This document shows positions 8,772 to 17,308 of a stretch of 64,000 nt of DNA, piece by piece; the first letter of the stretch is position 1; each line of letters opens with the position of its first letter. The DNA comes from Cohnella cholangitidis (GTDB taxonomy: Bacteria > Bacillota > Bacilli > Paenibacillales > Paenibacillaceae), in contig NZ_CP041969.1 in NCBI RefSeq assembly GCF_014107495.1, forward strand, positions 4,079,501 through 4,143,500, read 5' to 3'. The notes beneath the pieces were generated by a model. The model was not told where the DNA came from, ran no database searches, and was given only the letters and a program-made list of their open reading frames with translations. The position numbers were made by a program, and so were the translations under genes.

Positions 8772-10625
8772 TTGGCAGCACATGCACATGGACACACAGT
8801 CAAGCGGTACACAGGCTTGATGGATTGGCTAACGACCGTCGACCATAAGAAGATCGGTATTCTGTACATGATTGCAGGATTGTTCTTCTTCCTGATTGGC
8901 GGCTTGGAAGCGATTATCATCCGGGTTCAATTGATGAAGCCGATGAATGATGTCGTTGCCGGAGATACGTTTAACGAATTAATTACGATGCATGGTACGA
9001 CCATGATCTTCTTGGCGGCGATGCCGTTGTTGTTCGCGCTCATGAACGCGGTCATTCCGCTACAGATCGGCGCGCGCGACGTAGCGTTCCCGTTCTTGAA
9101 TTCCCTAGGGTTCTGGACGTTCTTCTTCGGAGGATTGCTTTTGAACCTGAGTTGGTTCGCGGGAACGGTGCCTGACGCCGGATGGACGTCATACGTGCCG
9201 CTCGCGGGTCCGACGTTTAACTCGGGCCATGGCGTAGATTATTACGTCATAGGCTTGCAAATAGCCGGTATCGGTACGTTGCTCGGCGGTATCAACTTCA
9301 TGGCGACGATCATTAACATGCGCGCGCCTGGAATGACTTTCATGAGAATGCCGATGTTTACATGGACGATCTTCATTACTTCCGCTCTGATCGTGTTCGC
9401 CTTCCCTGTACTTACGGTCGGTCTCGTTGCGATCATGTTCGACAGGCTGTTCCATGCCAACTTCTTCGAAGTAGGTAATGGAGGAAGCGGCGTACTTTGG
9501 GAGCATATCTTCTGGGTGTTCGGACATCCTGAGGTGTACATTTTGATCTTGCCTGCTTTCGGCGTTATTTCCGAAATCGTAAGTACGTTCTCCCGTAAGC
9601 GTCTGTTCGGTTACAGCTCCATGGTTTTCGCGACAGTGCTGATCGCCTTCCTTGGATTCATGGTATGGGCTCACCACATGTTCACGACGGGTCTTGGACC
9701 GGTAGCGAACGGACTGTTCTCCATCGCGACGATGTTGATAGCGGTGCCGACAGGGGTCAAAATCTTTAACTGGTTGTTCACGCTGTGGGGCGGCTCGATT
9801 CGCTTCACGACGGCTAGCTTGTTCGCCATCGGATTCATCCCGACGTTCGTTATGGGTGGAGTTACCGGCGTTATGCTCGCTTCGGCTCCGGCCGACTTCC
9901 AGTATCACGATAGCTATTTCGTAGTCGCTCACTTCCACTACGTTATCGTCGGCGGTTTGATATTCGGTATTTTCGCCGGCTTGCATTACTGGTGGCCGAA
10001 AATGTTCGGACGTATGCTGAACGAGACAATCGGTAAAATTACGTTCTGGACATTCTTCATCGGATTCCACTTGACGTTCTTTGTCCAGCATTTCCTTGGA
10101 TTGCTGGGTATGCCTCGCCGGGTTTACACGTATCTTGGCGGTCAAGGCTACGACGATATGAACTACATCAGTACGATCGGCGCGTTCTTGATGGGCGTCG
10201 GTACGATCGCATTTTTGCTCAACATCTTCATCACTTGGGCTAAGCCTCGCAACGCGGCTGCCGATGCTTGGGAAGATGGCCGTACTTTGGAGTGGACGAT
10301 TCCTTCGCCGCCTCCGGAGTACAACTTCCAACAAACTCCGCTCGTTCGCGGTTACGATGCATGGTGGAAGGAAAAGATGGATGGAAACAAGGCTATGACG
10401 CCGGCGGAACCAATCGGTTCGATTCATATGCCGTCTCCTTCGATCCTCCCGCTCATCATGAGCATCGGATTATTTATCGCAGGATTCGGATTTATGTATG
10501 ATCGCCTTATCGTAGCAGGTGTCGGTTTAGCAATTACGTTAGGCTGCATGGTCATCCGTTCCCTTCGCGACGATCACGGTTTCCATATCGAACCGGAAGA
10601 TCAGGAGAAAGGGGTGCACGCATGA
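8772..10625 (+). CDS. ctaD: Cytochrome c oxidase subunit I
   Basis: Haem-copper catalytic subunit that reduces oxygen to water and pumps protons. 617 residues with about 14 membrane helices. Visible ligands and motifs: MHGTTMIF (low-spin haem His), GHPEVYILILPAFG (CuB His and the cross-linked Tyr), WAHHMFTTG (the CuB His pair) and HFHYVIVGG (haem a and a3 His). TTG 8772 is preferred because AAGGGGG lies about 9 bases before it; GTG 8766 is too close. It lies 30 bp after ctaC and overlaps ctaE by 4 bases (ATGA). Confidence 0.96.
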   Translation: MAAHAHGHTVKRYTGLMDWLTTVDHKKIGILYMIAGLFFFLIGGLEAIIIRVQLMKPMNDVVAGDTFNELITMHGTTMIFLAAMPLLFALMNAVIPLQIGARDVAFPFLNSLGFWTFFFGGLLLNLSWFAGTVPDAGWTSYVPLAGPTFNSGHGVDYYVIGLQIAGIGTLLGGINFMATIINMRAPGMTFMRMPMFTWTIFITSALIVFAFPVLTVGLVAIMFDRLFHANFFEVGNGGSGVLWEHIFWVFGHPEVYILILPAFGVISEIVSTFSRKRLFGYSSMVFATVLIAFLGFMVWAHHMFTTGLGPVANGLFSIATMLIAVPTGVKIFNWLFTLWGGSIRFTTASLFAIGFIPTFVMGGVTGVMLASAPADFQYHDSYFVVAHFHYVIVGGLIFGIFAGLHYWWPKMFGRMLNETIGKITFWTFFIGFHLTFFVQHFLGLLGMPRRVYTYLGGQGYDDMNYISTIGAFLMGVGTIAFLLNIFITWAKPRNAAADAWEDGRTLEWTIPSPPPEYNFQQTPLVRGYDAWWKEKMDGNKAMTPAEPIGSIHMPSPSILPLIMSIGLFIAGFGFMYDRLIVAGVGLAITLGCMVIRSLRDDHGFHIEPEDQEKGVHA

Positions 10626-11239
10626 GCGCACACGATCACGTAGACGGACAATTGCCGCATGAGCCGGAGAAAGCGACTTTGCAAGCCCGCAATAACATTT
10701 TGGGCTTCTGGTTATTCCTCGGCGCGGAAACCGTATTGTTCGGAACTTTGTTCTCGGCTTTCTTGGCCCTGCGCCACAATATCGGAGACGGTCCTTCGGC
10801 TAACGAACTGTTCCAGCTTCCGATGGTGTTCGCGGCGACAATGATCTTGTTGACTTCAAGCTTAACGAGCGTATTCGCCGTTCAAGCCTTGCACCAACAC
10901 AAGAAGAAAGCCATGATTGGTTGGTTAATCGTAACCATCGTGCTTGGCCTTAGCTTCCTAGGGCTGGAAATTTACGAATTCTTCGAGTACGTGCATGAAG
11001 GTCATAAATTTACGACAAGCGCGTTTAGCTCCTCGTTCTATACGTTAGTCGGCTTCCACGGCGCTCACGTTGCTTTCGGGGTTGTATGGATCTCATTGGT
11101 CATCGGCCAAATCCTCAAAAAAGGTTTGACGGTCGTTACCGCGCCGAAAGTATATATTTCCGCCATTTACTGGCACTTCATCGACGTTGTTTGGGTATTC
11201 ATCTTCACCGTTGTTTACTTGATGGGAAAGGTGGGCTAA
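10622..11239 (+). CDS. ctaE: Cytochrome c oxidase subunit III
   Basis: Integral membrane subunit that stabilises subunit I and its proton uptake. 205 residues, five predicted helices, with FWLFLGAETVLFGTLF, LGLEIYEF and the family signature GFHGAHVAFGVVW followed by YWHFIDVVWVFIFTVVYL. The ATG overlaps the ctaD stop, which implies translational coupling. Confidence 0.95.
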   Translation: MSAHDHVDGQLPHEPEKATLQARNNILGFWLFLGAETVLFGTLFSAFLALRHNIGDGPSANELFQLPMVFAATMILLTSSLTSVFAVQALHQHKKKAMIGWLIVTIVLGLSFLGLEIYEFFEYVHEGHKFTTSAFSSSFYTLVGFHGAHVAFGVVWISLVIGQILKKGLTVVTAPKVYISAIYWHFIDVVWVFIFTVVYLMGKVG

Positions 11240-11243
11240 TCTC

Positions 11244-11567
11244 ATGTCGAGCAATCATGACCACGCGGCTTCTTCGGAGGTAACCAAACGCCATAAGGTG
11301 GAAGGTCCTCAGAAACATATTGTCGGTTTCATTTTGTCCCTTGCGCTCACGATCATCGCGTTCGCGGCCGTAGCTGCCGGGGAGATCAATGCAACGTTCA
11401 CGTACATTATTCTGGTTGGAATGGCAGTCGTCCAAGTATTCATTCAAATGGCATTCTGGATGCATATGAAGGATCGCGGACACTTGTTTCCGATCATCGG
11501 AATTATCTCGGGCGCGGTCGTCGTGTTCACTATGGTGATCATGGCTCTGTACTGGGTTTGGTGGTAA
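11244..11567 (+). CDS. ctaF: Cytochrome c oxidase subunit IV
   Basis: 107 residues with a charged N-terminus and three hydrophobic helices, including HIVGFILSLALTIIAFA and QIAFWMHM-like QMAFWMHMKDRG, typical of bacillal subunit IV (COX4_pro family). It starts 4 bp after ctaE and is followed by a strong terminator, so it is the last gene of the structural operon. Confidence 0.93.
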   Translation: MSSNHDHAASSEVTKRHKVEGPQKHIVGFILSLALTIIAFAAVAAGEINATFTYIILVGMAVVQVFIQMAFWMHMKDRGHLFPIIGIISGAVVVFTMVIMALYWVWW

Positions 11568-11588
11568 GTCGGTTAAGGCAATAAACTT

Positions 11589-11623
11589 AAGAGAGGCGGG
11601 CCACAATCCGTCCTCTCTTTTTT
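11589..11623 (+). terminator. Terminator after ctaF
   Basis: AAGAGAGG (11589-11596) pairs with CCTCTCTT (11612-11619), followed by a T run. It separates ctaCDEF from ctaG. Confidence 0.85.
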
Positions 11624-11693
11624 AATGAAGACAACGTTGCGCATGCCTGATCGCGGCGCGGGTTGTTGCATCTAGAAAGGGAGGTTGGCGGCA

Positions 11694-12605
11694 ATGTGGG
11701 GATTAGAGTACTTTTCCTTCCGTGACCTATGGAGTCCGTTGTTCATGATCTTCATGATGGCGATTATCGTGTTGTATACGTTCGTCATAGGTCCATGGAG
11801 ACATCGTTTTGCGGGTAGCGCTCCGGTATCCGTCTCTCGTCAGCTGGCTTTTTTGCTCGCGATCGTTCTCCTGTATTTAACGCAGGGCGGTCCGCTAAGC
11901 TTAATGGGGCATCTGATGTTTACGTTCCATATGACCAATATGGCTCTCGCTTATATTCTGGTACCTCCGTTGCTCATCTATGGAATACCGGATTGGCTTT
12001 GGAGAAGGATATTCCAAGCTCGCTTCTGGAGATGGCGCGTATTCTATATTCTCATGAACCCGGTCATCAGCATGGGCTTGTTCACCTTGCTGTTCTCGTT
12101 CTATCACATGCCGGACAATCACGACTGGATCATGACGCATTATACGGTGCACAGAATTTATTACGCGCTTCTGTTCCTTTCCGCTACCATGATGTGGTGG
12201 CATGTCTATTGTCCGATTCCGGAATGGCGACGGATGTCGCATATGCTTACGCTGCTGTATATTTTCATGAGCGGCTTGCTGCTGACACCGGCCTGCGCCA
12301 TGATTATTTTCGCCAGCGGTCCCTTGTTCGGGGTGTACAACGATCCTCAAGTTTGGGTGAAGGCGATGGGGTACTGCATGACGGGCGATCCCGCGGAAGT
12401 GTTAAGCCAGGTTGGCGGTCCGGCGTTTTTCAACATGATGAGCGGCAAAGACGATCAACAGCTCGGCGGAATCGTGATGAAGCTGTTGCAGGAATTCGTT
12501 AACGCGGCCGCCCTCTATACCGTGTTCATGCAATGGTATCGCAAGGAACGCGAGCAGGATGATGAGCAACCTGCAGCGCCCGCAAGCAAACCGTTGGTAG
12601 ATTAA
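11694..12605 (+). CDS. ctaG: Cytochrome c oxidase assembly factor CtaG (caa3 type)
   Basis: Polytopic membrane protein needed to form active caa3 oxidase, thought to act in copper delivery. 303 residues, about seven helices. Recognisable stretches: GHLMFTFHMTNMALAYILVPPLLIYG-type histidine-rich helix region, HMPDNHDWIM, and WWHVYCPIPEWRRMSH. ATG 11694 is used because GGGAGG lies 9 bases before it; TTG 11685 abuts that site. A charged, Ala- and Pro-rich tail ends the protein. It lies directly behind the oxidase operon, as in Bacillus. Confidence 0.92.
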   Translation: MWGLEYFSFRDLWSPLFMIFMMAIIVLYTFVIGPWRHRFAGSAPVSVSRQLAFLLAIVLLYLTQGGPLSLMGHLMFTFHMTNMALAYILVPPLLIYGIPDWLWRRIFQARFWRWRVFYILMNPVISMGLFTLLFSFYHMPDNHDWIMTHYTVHRIYYALLFLSATMMWWHVYCPIPEWRRMSHMLTLLYIFMSGLLLTPACAMIIFASGPLFGVYNDPQVWVKAMGYCMTGDPAEVLSQVGGPAFFNMMSGKDDQQLGGIVMKLLQEFVNAAALYTVFMQWYRKEREQDDEQPAAPASKPLVD

Positions 12606-12713
12606 TATTTAACAATCTGTGACGGAGTGCCGAAACGTTTGAACTCGGACGTTCGGACAGTTACAATAGGTTGTAAGCTAGATGATGTTATGACGATAGA
12701 GCGGGTGAAGGTT

Positions 12714-13175
12714 ATGTCGTGGTACGATATTTTTCCGATGGTCAGTACAAGCTTTATCCTGATCAGCGGAATTTTGGTAGCCATTGGTTGGCGGTTGATT
12801 ATCAAGAAAAAAAGAGAAGCCCATGAGAAGGTCATGATTGCGGCGGCAATCGCGGCTACTCTGTTCTTCATTATCTACGTGTCCCGGACCATCTTCATCG
12901 GGAATACGATGTTTAACGGGCCGGAAAGCCTGAAGACGATCTATTTGATCTTCTTGCTGTTCCATATCGTACTCGCGACGGTAGCTGCCGTATTCGGAAT
13001 AACGACGCTTACGCTGGCCTTTAAGAAGAGTTTTGCCAAACACCGCAAATGGGGTAAGGTTACCGCGATGATCTGGTTTGCCACCGTTATTACGGGCGTA
13101 ACCGTATACGTTCTCTTGTATATTTGTTACCCGGGCGGACATACGAAACCGGTTATCGATGCGATATTCGGATAA
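12714..13175 (+). CDS. DUF420 membrane protein (YozB/CtaM-like)
   Basis: 153 residues, four hydrophobic helices. The N-terminus MSWYDIFPMVSTSFILISG is typical of DUF420 proteins; VSRTIFIG and LFHIVLATVAAVFGITTL follow. YozB/CtaM proteins are needed for maturation of haem-copper oxidases in staphylococci and bacilli, and the position after ctaG fits that role. ATG 12714 is chosen because the family begins at this point; the frame is open back to GTG 12627 but the extra residues do not look like the family. Confidence 0.85.
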   Translation: MSWYDIFPMVSTSFILISGILVAIGWRLIIKKKREAHEKVMIAAAIAATLFFIIYVSRTIFIGNTMFNGPESLKTIYLIFLLFHIVLATVAAVFGITTLTLAFKKSFAKHRKWGKVTAMIWFATVITGVTVYVLLYICYPGGHTKPVIDAIFG

Positions 13176-13195
13176 GAAATAGCGTAAAAGAGAGT

Positions 13196-13226
13196 CCATG
13201 GACGTTCGCGTCCATGGGCTTTTTTT
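13196..13226 (+). terminator. Terminator after the DUF420 gene
   Basis: CCATGGACG (13196-13204), TTCG tetraloop, CGTCCATGG (13209-13217), then seven T. A textbook intrinsic terminator. Confidence 0.93.
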
Positions 13227-13479
13227 CATGCGGTCAAGCGTACACGAATTTGCGCTGAGCCCAATAGCCGAAACGATAGGCCATCATTAAGAGATACAAT
13301 CACTATTACGACTAGAAAGGTTGAAAAACAGATGAGGGACAGTTGAGCGTTTGCTGAAAATTTCCGTTAAAGGTGGATGAATCATGGACAAACCCAGTCA
13401 TGATATTCCCGCTCTTCTAATATAGATAAGATTGAACGGTTGAACCTGTCATTCGGGAAGAGCGGAAAGGGTGAGGAAC
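13227..13479 (+). other. Leader region of the fixABCX operon
   Basis: 253 bp with no gene. ATCATG (13381-13386) and CATGAT (13399-13404) form a 6-bp inverted repeat with a 12-bp spacer. TAATAT at 13418 could be a -10, but I see no matching -35. The promoter of the operon must lie here. Confidence 0.4.
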
Positions 13480-14319
13480 ATGCTGCATATCGTTGCCTGC
13501 ATTAAGCAGGTGCCGGATACGAAGATCATCAAGATGAATCCCAAGACCAATACGATGGATCGTTCGAGCGCCCCGGCGATCTTGAATCCTTACGACTCGC
13601 ACGCGGTGGAGGAGGCGGTTCGCTTAAGAGCGCGTTACGGCGGCGTTGTCTCCGTGTTGACGATGGGTCCTCCTCCCGCGGTTAAGGCGATCCGCAAATG
13701 TATCGAGATCGGAGCGGACGAAGGTTATATGATCACGGATAGGGCATTCGCGGGAGCCGATACGCTTGCCACCAGCTACGCCTTGACGAAAGCGTTGGAG
13801 AAAATCGCATCGGAAATCCGCCCTATCGATCTGATCATTTGCGGCAAAATGACGATCGACGGAGATACTGGCCAAGTCGGACCCGGAATCGCCCGCAGAT
13901 TGGATATGCCGCCGCTGACGTCGGTCAACAAAGTCGTGGAGGTCAACCAAGAGGAAGGCTACGCGATCGTGCACAGGAAGCTGGAAGACGGATACGAGGT
14001 TATTCGGTCGACGTTGCCTTGCTTATTCTCGGTAGAGAAGGACATTAACGAGGTTCCTTACTCCACGCTTCCGAATATGCTGCGTGCCGCCCGCTACAAG
14101 CCGAATATATGGGCGGTCAGCGATCTCAAGGAGATTGATAAGACGCAGCTTGGATTAAAGGGTTCGCCGACGATCGTTAGCTCGGTATGGGCGCCGCAGA
14201 AGCCTCAAGGCGGGAAGTTGCTGGAGGGCGAGCCTGAAGCGCAAATCCGGCAGCTGCTAGATATCTTGTTAGCCCGCAAGGAACTCTTCGAGGCAGGGGC
14301 AGGAGGTGGAGCAGATTGA
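13480..14319 (+). CDS. fixA: Electron transfer flavoprotein beta subunit, FixA/EtfB type
   Basis: 279 residues. It starts MLHIVACIKQVPDTKIIKMN, carries the AMP/FAD-binding pattern MTIDGDTGQVGPGIA, and has LEDGYEVIRSTLPCLFSVEKD, as in FixA. Together with FixB it forms the flavoprotein dimer. The partners FixC and FixX make this the membrane-linked or bifurcating type rather than the ordinary beta-oxidation ETF. ATG 13480 is used; GTG 13471 is in frame but sits in the ribosome-site region. First gene of a tightly overlapping operon. Confidence 0.92.
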   Translation: MLHIVACIKQVPDTKIIKMNPKTNTMDRSSAPAILNPYDSHAVEEAVRLRARYGGVVSVLTMGPPPAVKAIRKCIEIGADEGYMITDRAFAGADTLATSYALTKALEKIASEIRPIDLIICGKMTIDGDTGQVGPGIARRLDMPPLTSVNKVVEVNQEEGYAIVHRKLEDGYEVIRSTLPCLFSVEKDINEVPYSTLPNMLRAARYKPNIWAVSDLKEIDKTQLGLKGSPTIVSSVWAPQKPQGGKLLEGEPEAQIRQLLDILLARKELFEAGAGGGAD

Positions 14320-15350
14320 ATTTCGAAGATTATCGCGGAGTATGGGTGTTCATCGAGGAGAAGGACGGTGCCGTCGCCAAGGTATCCTTGGAGTTGTTGG
14401 GCGCGGGGCGGCAGCTTGCGGATAAGCGTAAAACGGAACTGGCCGGCGTGCTGATCGGAGACAACATTCAAGAGCTTGCGCAAACCGCGTTCGAATATGG
14501 AGCCGATAGAGTCTACGTGTACGATGCCCCGATTTACCGGTTCTATCGGACGGAGACTTATATGAGAGCGATGCTTGCTTGCGTGGAAAAGCATAAACCG
14601 GAAATTCTTCTGTACGGCGCGACATCGACGGGGAAAGACCTGGCGAGCGCGGTGGCGACGGACTTGCCGACGGGCTTAACGGCCGACACGACGCAACTGG
14701 ACGTGGAGGAAGATACGGGACTTCTGCTGGCCAGTCGACCGGCATTCGGCGGGAATATCATGGCTACGATTCTGTGCAAGAAATATCGCCCGCAGATGGC
14801 TACCGTCCGCCCTAAGGTTATGAAAGCGCTGCCCCGCAATCCTAAAGCTTCCGGCGTTATCATAGACGAGCGCATTCCGATAACGGAAGAGGATATCCGC
14901 ACCAAGGTGCTCGAGATCGTCCGTTCAACGACCCAGCACGTACGAATCGACGAAGCGGATATTATCGTAGCGGGAGGCAAAGGACTGGGAGGGCCCGCAG
15001 GATTTGAAGTCGTTCATCGGTTAGCGGAGACGCTGGGAGCCGCGGTCGGAGCTAGCCGGGATGTCGTCGAAGCGGGCTGGATCGGGCACCATCATCAGGT
15101 CGGGCAGACCGGAGTGACGGTTACTCCGAAAATCTATTTTGCGATCGGGATTTCCGGGGCAATTCAGCACATCGTAGGCATGCAAAATTCCGGATTAATT
15201 ATCGCCATCAACAAAGATCCGGCCGCTCCGATTTTCCAATCCTCCCATTATGGAATCGTAGGGGATGCGCTTACGATCGTACCGATGCTTACGGAAGCTT
15301 TCAAAACCGCGCTAGGAAGAAAGGAAGAGGCCGATGCCGGAAAAGTTTGA
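14316..15350 (+). CDS. fixB: Electron transfer flavoprotein alpha subunit, FixB/EtfA type
   Basis: 344 residues. Seen: N-terminal ETF domain with DRVYVYDAP and LLYGATSTGKDLASAVA, then the C-terminal FAD domain with GGKGLGG, ASRDVVEAGW, VGQTGVTVTPKIYFAIGISGAIQH and the closing INKDPAAPIFQ, which is the standard FAD-binding signature. Start is TTG 14316, overlapping the fixA stop by 4 bases (TTGA). Confidence 0.94.
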   Translation: MNFEDYRGVWVFIEEKDGAVAKVSLELLGAGRQLADKRKTELAGVLIGDNIQELAQTAFEYGADRVYVYDAPIYRFYRTETYMRAMLACVEKHKPEILLYGATSTGKDLASAVATDLPTGLTADTTQLDVEEDTGLLLASRPAFGGNIMATILCKKYRPQMATVRPKVMKALPRNPKASGVIIDERIPITEEDIRTKVLEIVRSTTQHVRIDEADIIVAGGKGLGGPAGFEVVHRLAETLGAAVGASRDVVEAGWIGHHHQVGQTGVTVTPKIYFAIGISGAIQHIVGMQNSGLIIAINKDPAAPIFQSSHYGIVGDALTIVPMLTEAFKTALGRKEEADAGKV

Positions 15351-16629
15351 CGTCATCGTAGTCGGAGCCGGACCTGCCGGAATCGCTTGCGCATACGAGC
15401 TAGCCAAGGCGGGCGTGAACGTGCTGCTAATCGAGAGAGGAGAGTACCCAGGCTCCAAGAACGTCATGGGAGGCGTACTCTACCGCAAAATGATGGAGGA
15501 AATCGTGCCGGACTTCCACAAGGAAGCGCCGCTGGAACGTCCGATCGTGGAACAAAGGTTTATGATGATGGATAAATCGTCGGCCGTGACGTTCTCTTAC
15601 AAGGGGATGGAGTGGGCTTCGGAACCTTTTAATAACTTCACCGTATTGCGCGCCAAGTTCGATCAGTGGTTCGCTTCCAAGGCGGTGGAAAAAGGGGCAT
15701 TGCTTCTTAACGAAACGGTCGTGTTGGAATGCATCGTGGAAGACGGCAAAATAGTCGGCGTGCGCACGGATCGCCCGGACGGCGAGCTGCGCGCGGATGT
15801 TGTCGTGCTGGCGGACGGCGTCAATTCATTGCTAGCCAAATCGCTCGGCTTTCACAAGGAGTTCCGCCCGGACGAAGTCGCATTGGCGACGATGGAAGTT
15901 CTTAAGCTCGACAAGAAGATCATCGAGGATCGCTTTAATCTGGAAGAGGGTCAAGGCTGTACGATCGAGCTGTTCGGAGACGCGACGAAGGGCATACTCG
16001 GAACAGGGTTTCTGTACACGAACAAAGATACGCTCAGCATCGGCGTCGGCACGTTGCTTTCGGGTCTGATCAAGCATAAGATAAAGCCTTACGAGTTGAT
16101 GGAATACGTGAAAACGCATCCGATGATCCGACCCTACATTCATAGCGCCGAACCTCAGGAGTATTTAGCGCATTTGATTCCCGAAGGCGGCTATCATTCC
16201 ATGCCTAAGGTAGTCGCGGCGGGAGTGCTCGTGGTCGGGGATGCGGCGCAGCTCGTCAACGCGATTCACCGCGAAGGCTCGAACATGGCGATGACTTCCG
16301 GCCGATTGGCGGCGGAGACGATCATTGCCGCGATGTCGCGCGGGGATTTCTCCGAGCCGTCGCTGGACGAATACCGGAAGAAGCTAATGGGGAGCTTCGT
16401 GGGCCAGGATTTGAAGAAGTACAAGGACGCGACGCATCATTTCGACAAGTTCCCGCAATATTTCGAGCAGTACATCCCGATGGTAAATCGCGCGGCCAGC
16501 CAAATGTTGACCGTGGATGGTGCCTCTAAGCGGGAGAAACAAAAGAAAATATGGCGCGACATCGGTCCGGCGAAGGAGAAATTCAAGATTGCCCGCGACC
16601 TCTTCCGGGCATGGAAGGTGATGAAGTAA
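15334..16629 (+). CDS. fixC: Flavoprotein dehydrogenase FixC (ETF:quinone oxidoreductase-like)
   Basis: 431 residues. N-terminal dinucleotide-binding motif VVGAGPAGIACAYELAKAG, then VLIERGEYPGSKNVMGG, ADGVNS, and VVGDAAQLVNAIHREGSNMAM near residue 300. FixC is related to eukaryotic ETF-QO and hands electrons from the FixAB flavoprotein to quinone, working with FixX. The gene overlaps fixB by 17 bases, so translation is coupled. No strong membrane helix is seen; membrane contact is expected to be peripheral. Confidence 0.94.
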   Translation: MPEKFDVIVVGAGPAGIACAYELAKAGVNVLLIERGEYPGSKNVMGGVLYRKMMEEIVPDFHKEAPLERPIVEQRFMMMDKSSAVTFSYKGMEWASEPFNNFTVLRAKFDQWFASKAVEKGALLLNETVVLECIVEDGKIVGVRTDRPDGELRADVVVLADGVNSLLAKSLGFHKEFRPDEVALATMEVLKLDKKIIEDRFNLEEGQGCTIELFGDATKGILGTGFLYTNKDTLSIGVGTLLSGLIKHKIKPYELMEYVKTHPMIRPYIHSAEPQEYLAHLIPEGGYHSMPKVVAAGVLVVGDAAQLVNAIHREGSNMAMTSGRLAAETIIAAMSRGDFSEPSLDEYRKKLMGSFVGQDLKKYKDATHHFDKFPQYFEQYIPMVNRAASQMLTVDGASKREKQKKIWRDIGPAKEKFKIARDLFRAWKVMK

Positions 16630-16943
16630 TGAGCGATCCGCAACCGTCCGCCGCTAACGCCAAGGCGGCAAGCATCGAGGAGAAGCAATATTTGCTCAGG
16701 TTCAACGCCGATACGCAATCCCACTTGCACGTCATGGATACGGAGGTGTGCATGTCGAGCTGCCCGGACAAGATTTGCACGATATTTTGCCCGGCCGAAG
16801 TGTACAAATGGGAGGAAGTACGCATGCATGTCGGCTATGAAGGCTGCCATGAGTGCGGGAGCTGCCGGATCGGCTGCCCGCACCAGAACATCAAATGGGT
16901 ATATCCTAAGGGCGGGCATGGAATCGTCTTTCGACTCGGGTGA
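16629..16943 (+). CDS. fixX: Ferredoxin-like protein FixX
   Basis: 104 residues. Cysteines in CMSSCPDKICTIFCP and CHECGSCRIGCP give the pattern of FixX/ETF-QO iron-sulphur domains, followed by NIKWVYPKGGHGIVFRLG, the usual FixX end. It should carry the Fe-S centre that works with FixC. ATG 16629 overlaps the fixC stop by one base (taATGa). Confidence 0.93.
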   Translation: MSDPQPSAANAKAASIEEKQYLLRFNADTQSHLHVMDTEVCMSSCPDKICTIFCPAEVYKWEEVRMHVGYEGCHECGSCRIGCPHQNIKWVYPKGGHGIVFRLG

Positions 16944-16960
16944 CAGGGGTGGGACGCAAG

Positions 16961-17107
16961 ATGAAAGTTGGCGATAAGGTCGTTTACGTTCAGGATGGCA
17001 CGAAAGGAATCATCATCGAAGTTCACGACAACCTGTACCATATCATTTGGGAGGACCACTTCAGCAGCTGGGAATACGGCGAGCGGTTGATTATTCAGGA
17101 GGGGTGA
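16961..17107 (+). CDS. 48-residue protein with a small SH3-like look, unknown function
   Basis: MKVGDKVVYVQDGTKGIIIE opens a 48-residue frame, rich in Val, Ile, Asp and Trp, that ends IIQEG. The alternation of hydrophobic residues and the G-D-K-V-V-Y start suggest a small beta barrel like KOW or DUF2187-type domains; this is an inference from appearance. A purine-rich GGGGTGGGA stretch lies 10 bases before the ATG. It starts 18 bp after fixX, so it may be cotranscribed. An in-frame GTG at 16949 would add four residues. Confidence 0.6.
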   Translation: MKVGDKVVYVQDGTKGIIIEVHDNLYHIIWEDHFSSWEYGERLIIQEG

Positions 17108-17235
17108 GTTTCGCGCGACGCGTACTTCTCTATTCGAGGTTTGCTCCAATTTCTAGGCCGTTTCTGCAAAAGTTCGTGACAATCCGCATAGGTTGCATTA
17201 TTTTATAAGTAATAAATCTATTCGGCGAGTGAAGC

Positions 17236-17274
17236 ACACCGCGTTTATCCCTATGTGGGAGGCGCGGTGTTTTT
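17236..17274 (+). terminator. Terminator between the fix operon and the DUF559-like gene
   Basis: ACACCGCG (17236-17243) pairs with CGCGGTGT (17263-17270), then five T. The loop holds a smaller TCCC/GGGA pairing. It is the first terminator after fixX and ends only 35 bp before the next gene. A weak promoter, GTGACA-N17-TATTTT (17176-17204), lies before it, so it could also attenuate that gene. Confidence 0.75.
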
Positions 17275-17308
17275 GTTGCTTTGTAATCGTCGCGGGGAGC
17301 GAGAGGAA

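Noticed and set aside
9189..10427. 412-codon open frame opposite ctaD
   Set aside because: Antisense shadow of a conserved gene; composition is Arg, Glu and His rich, with no ribosome site or family likeness.
13480..16943. Nitrogen-fixation gene cluster
   Set aside because: Only fixABCX is present; no nif structural or assembly gene is visible, and fixABCX also occurs in organisms that do not fix nitrogen.
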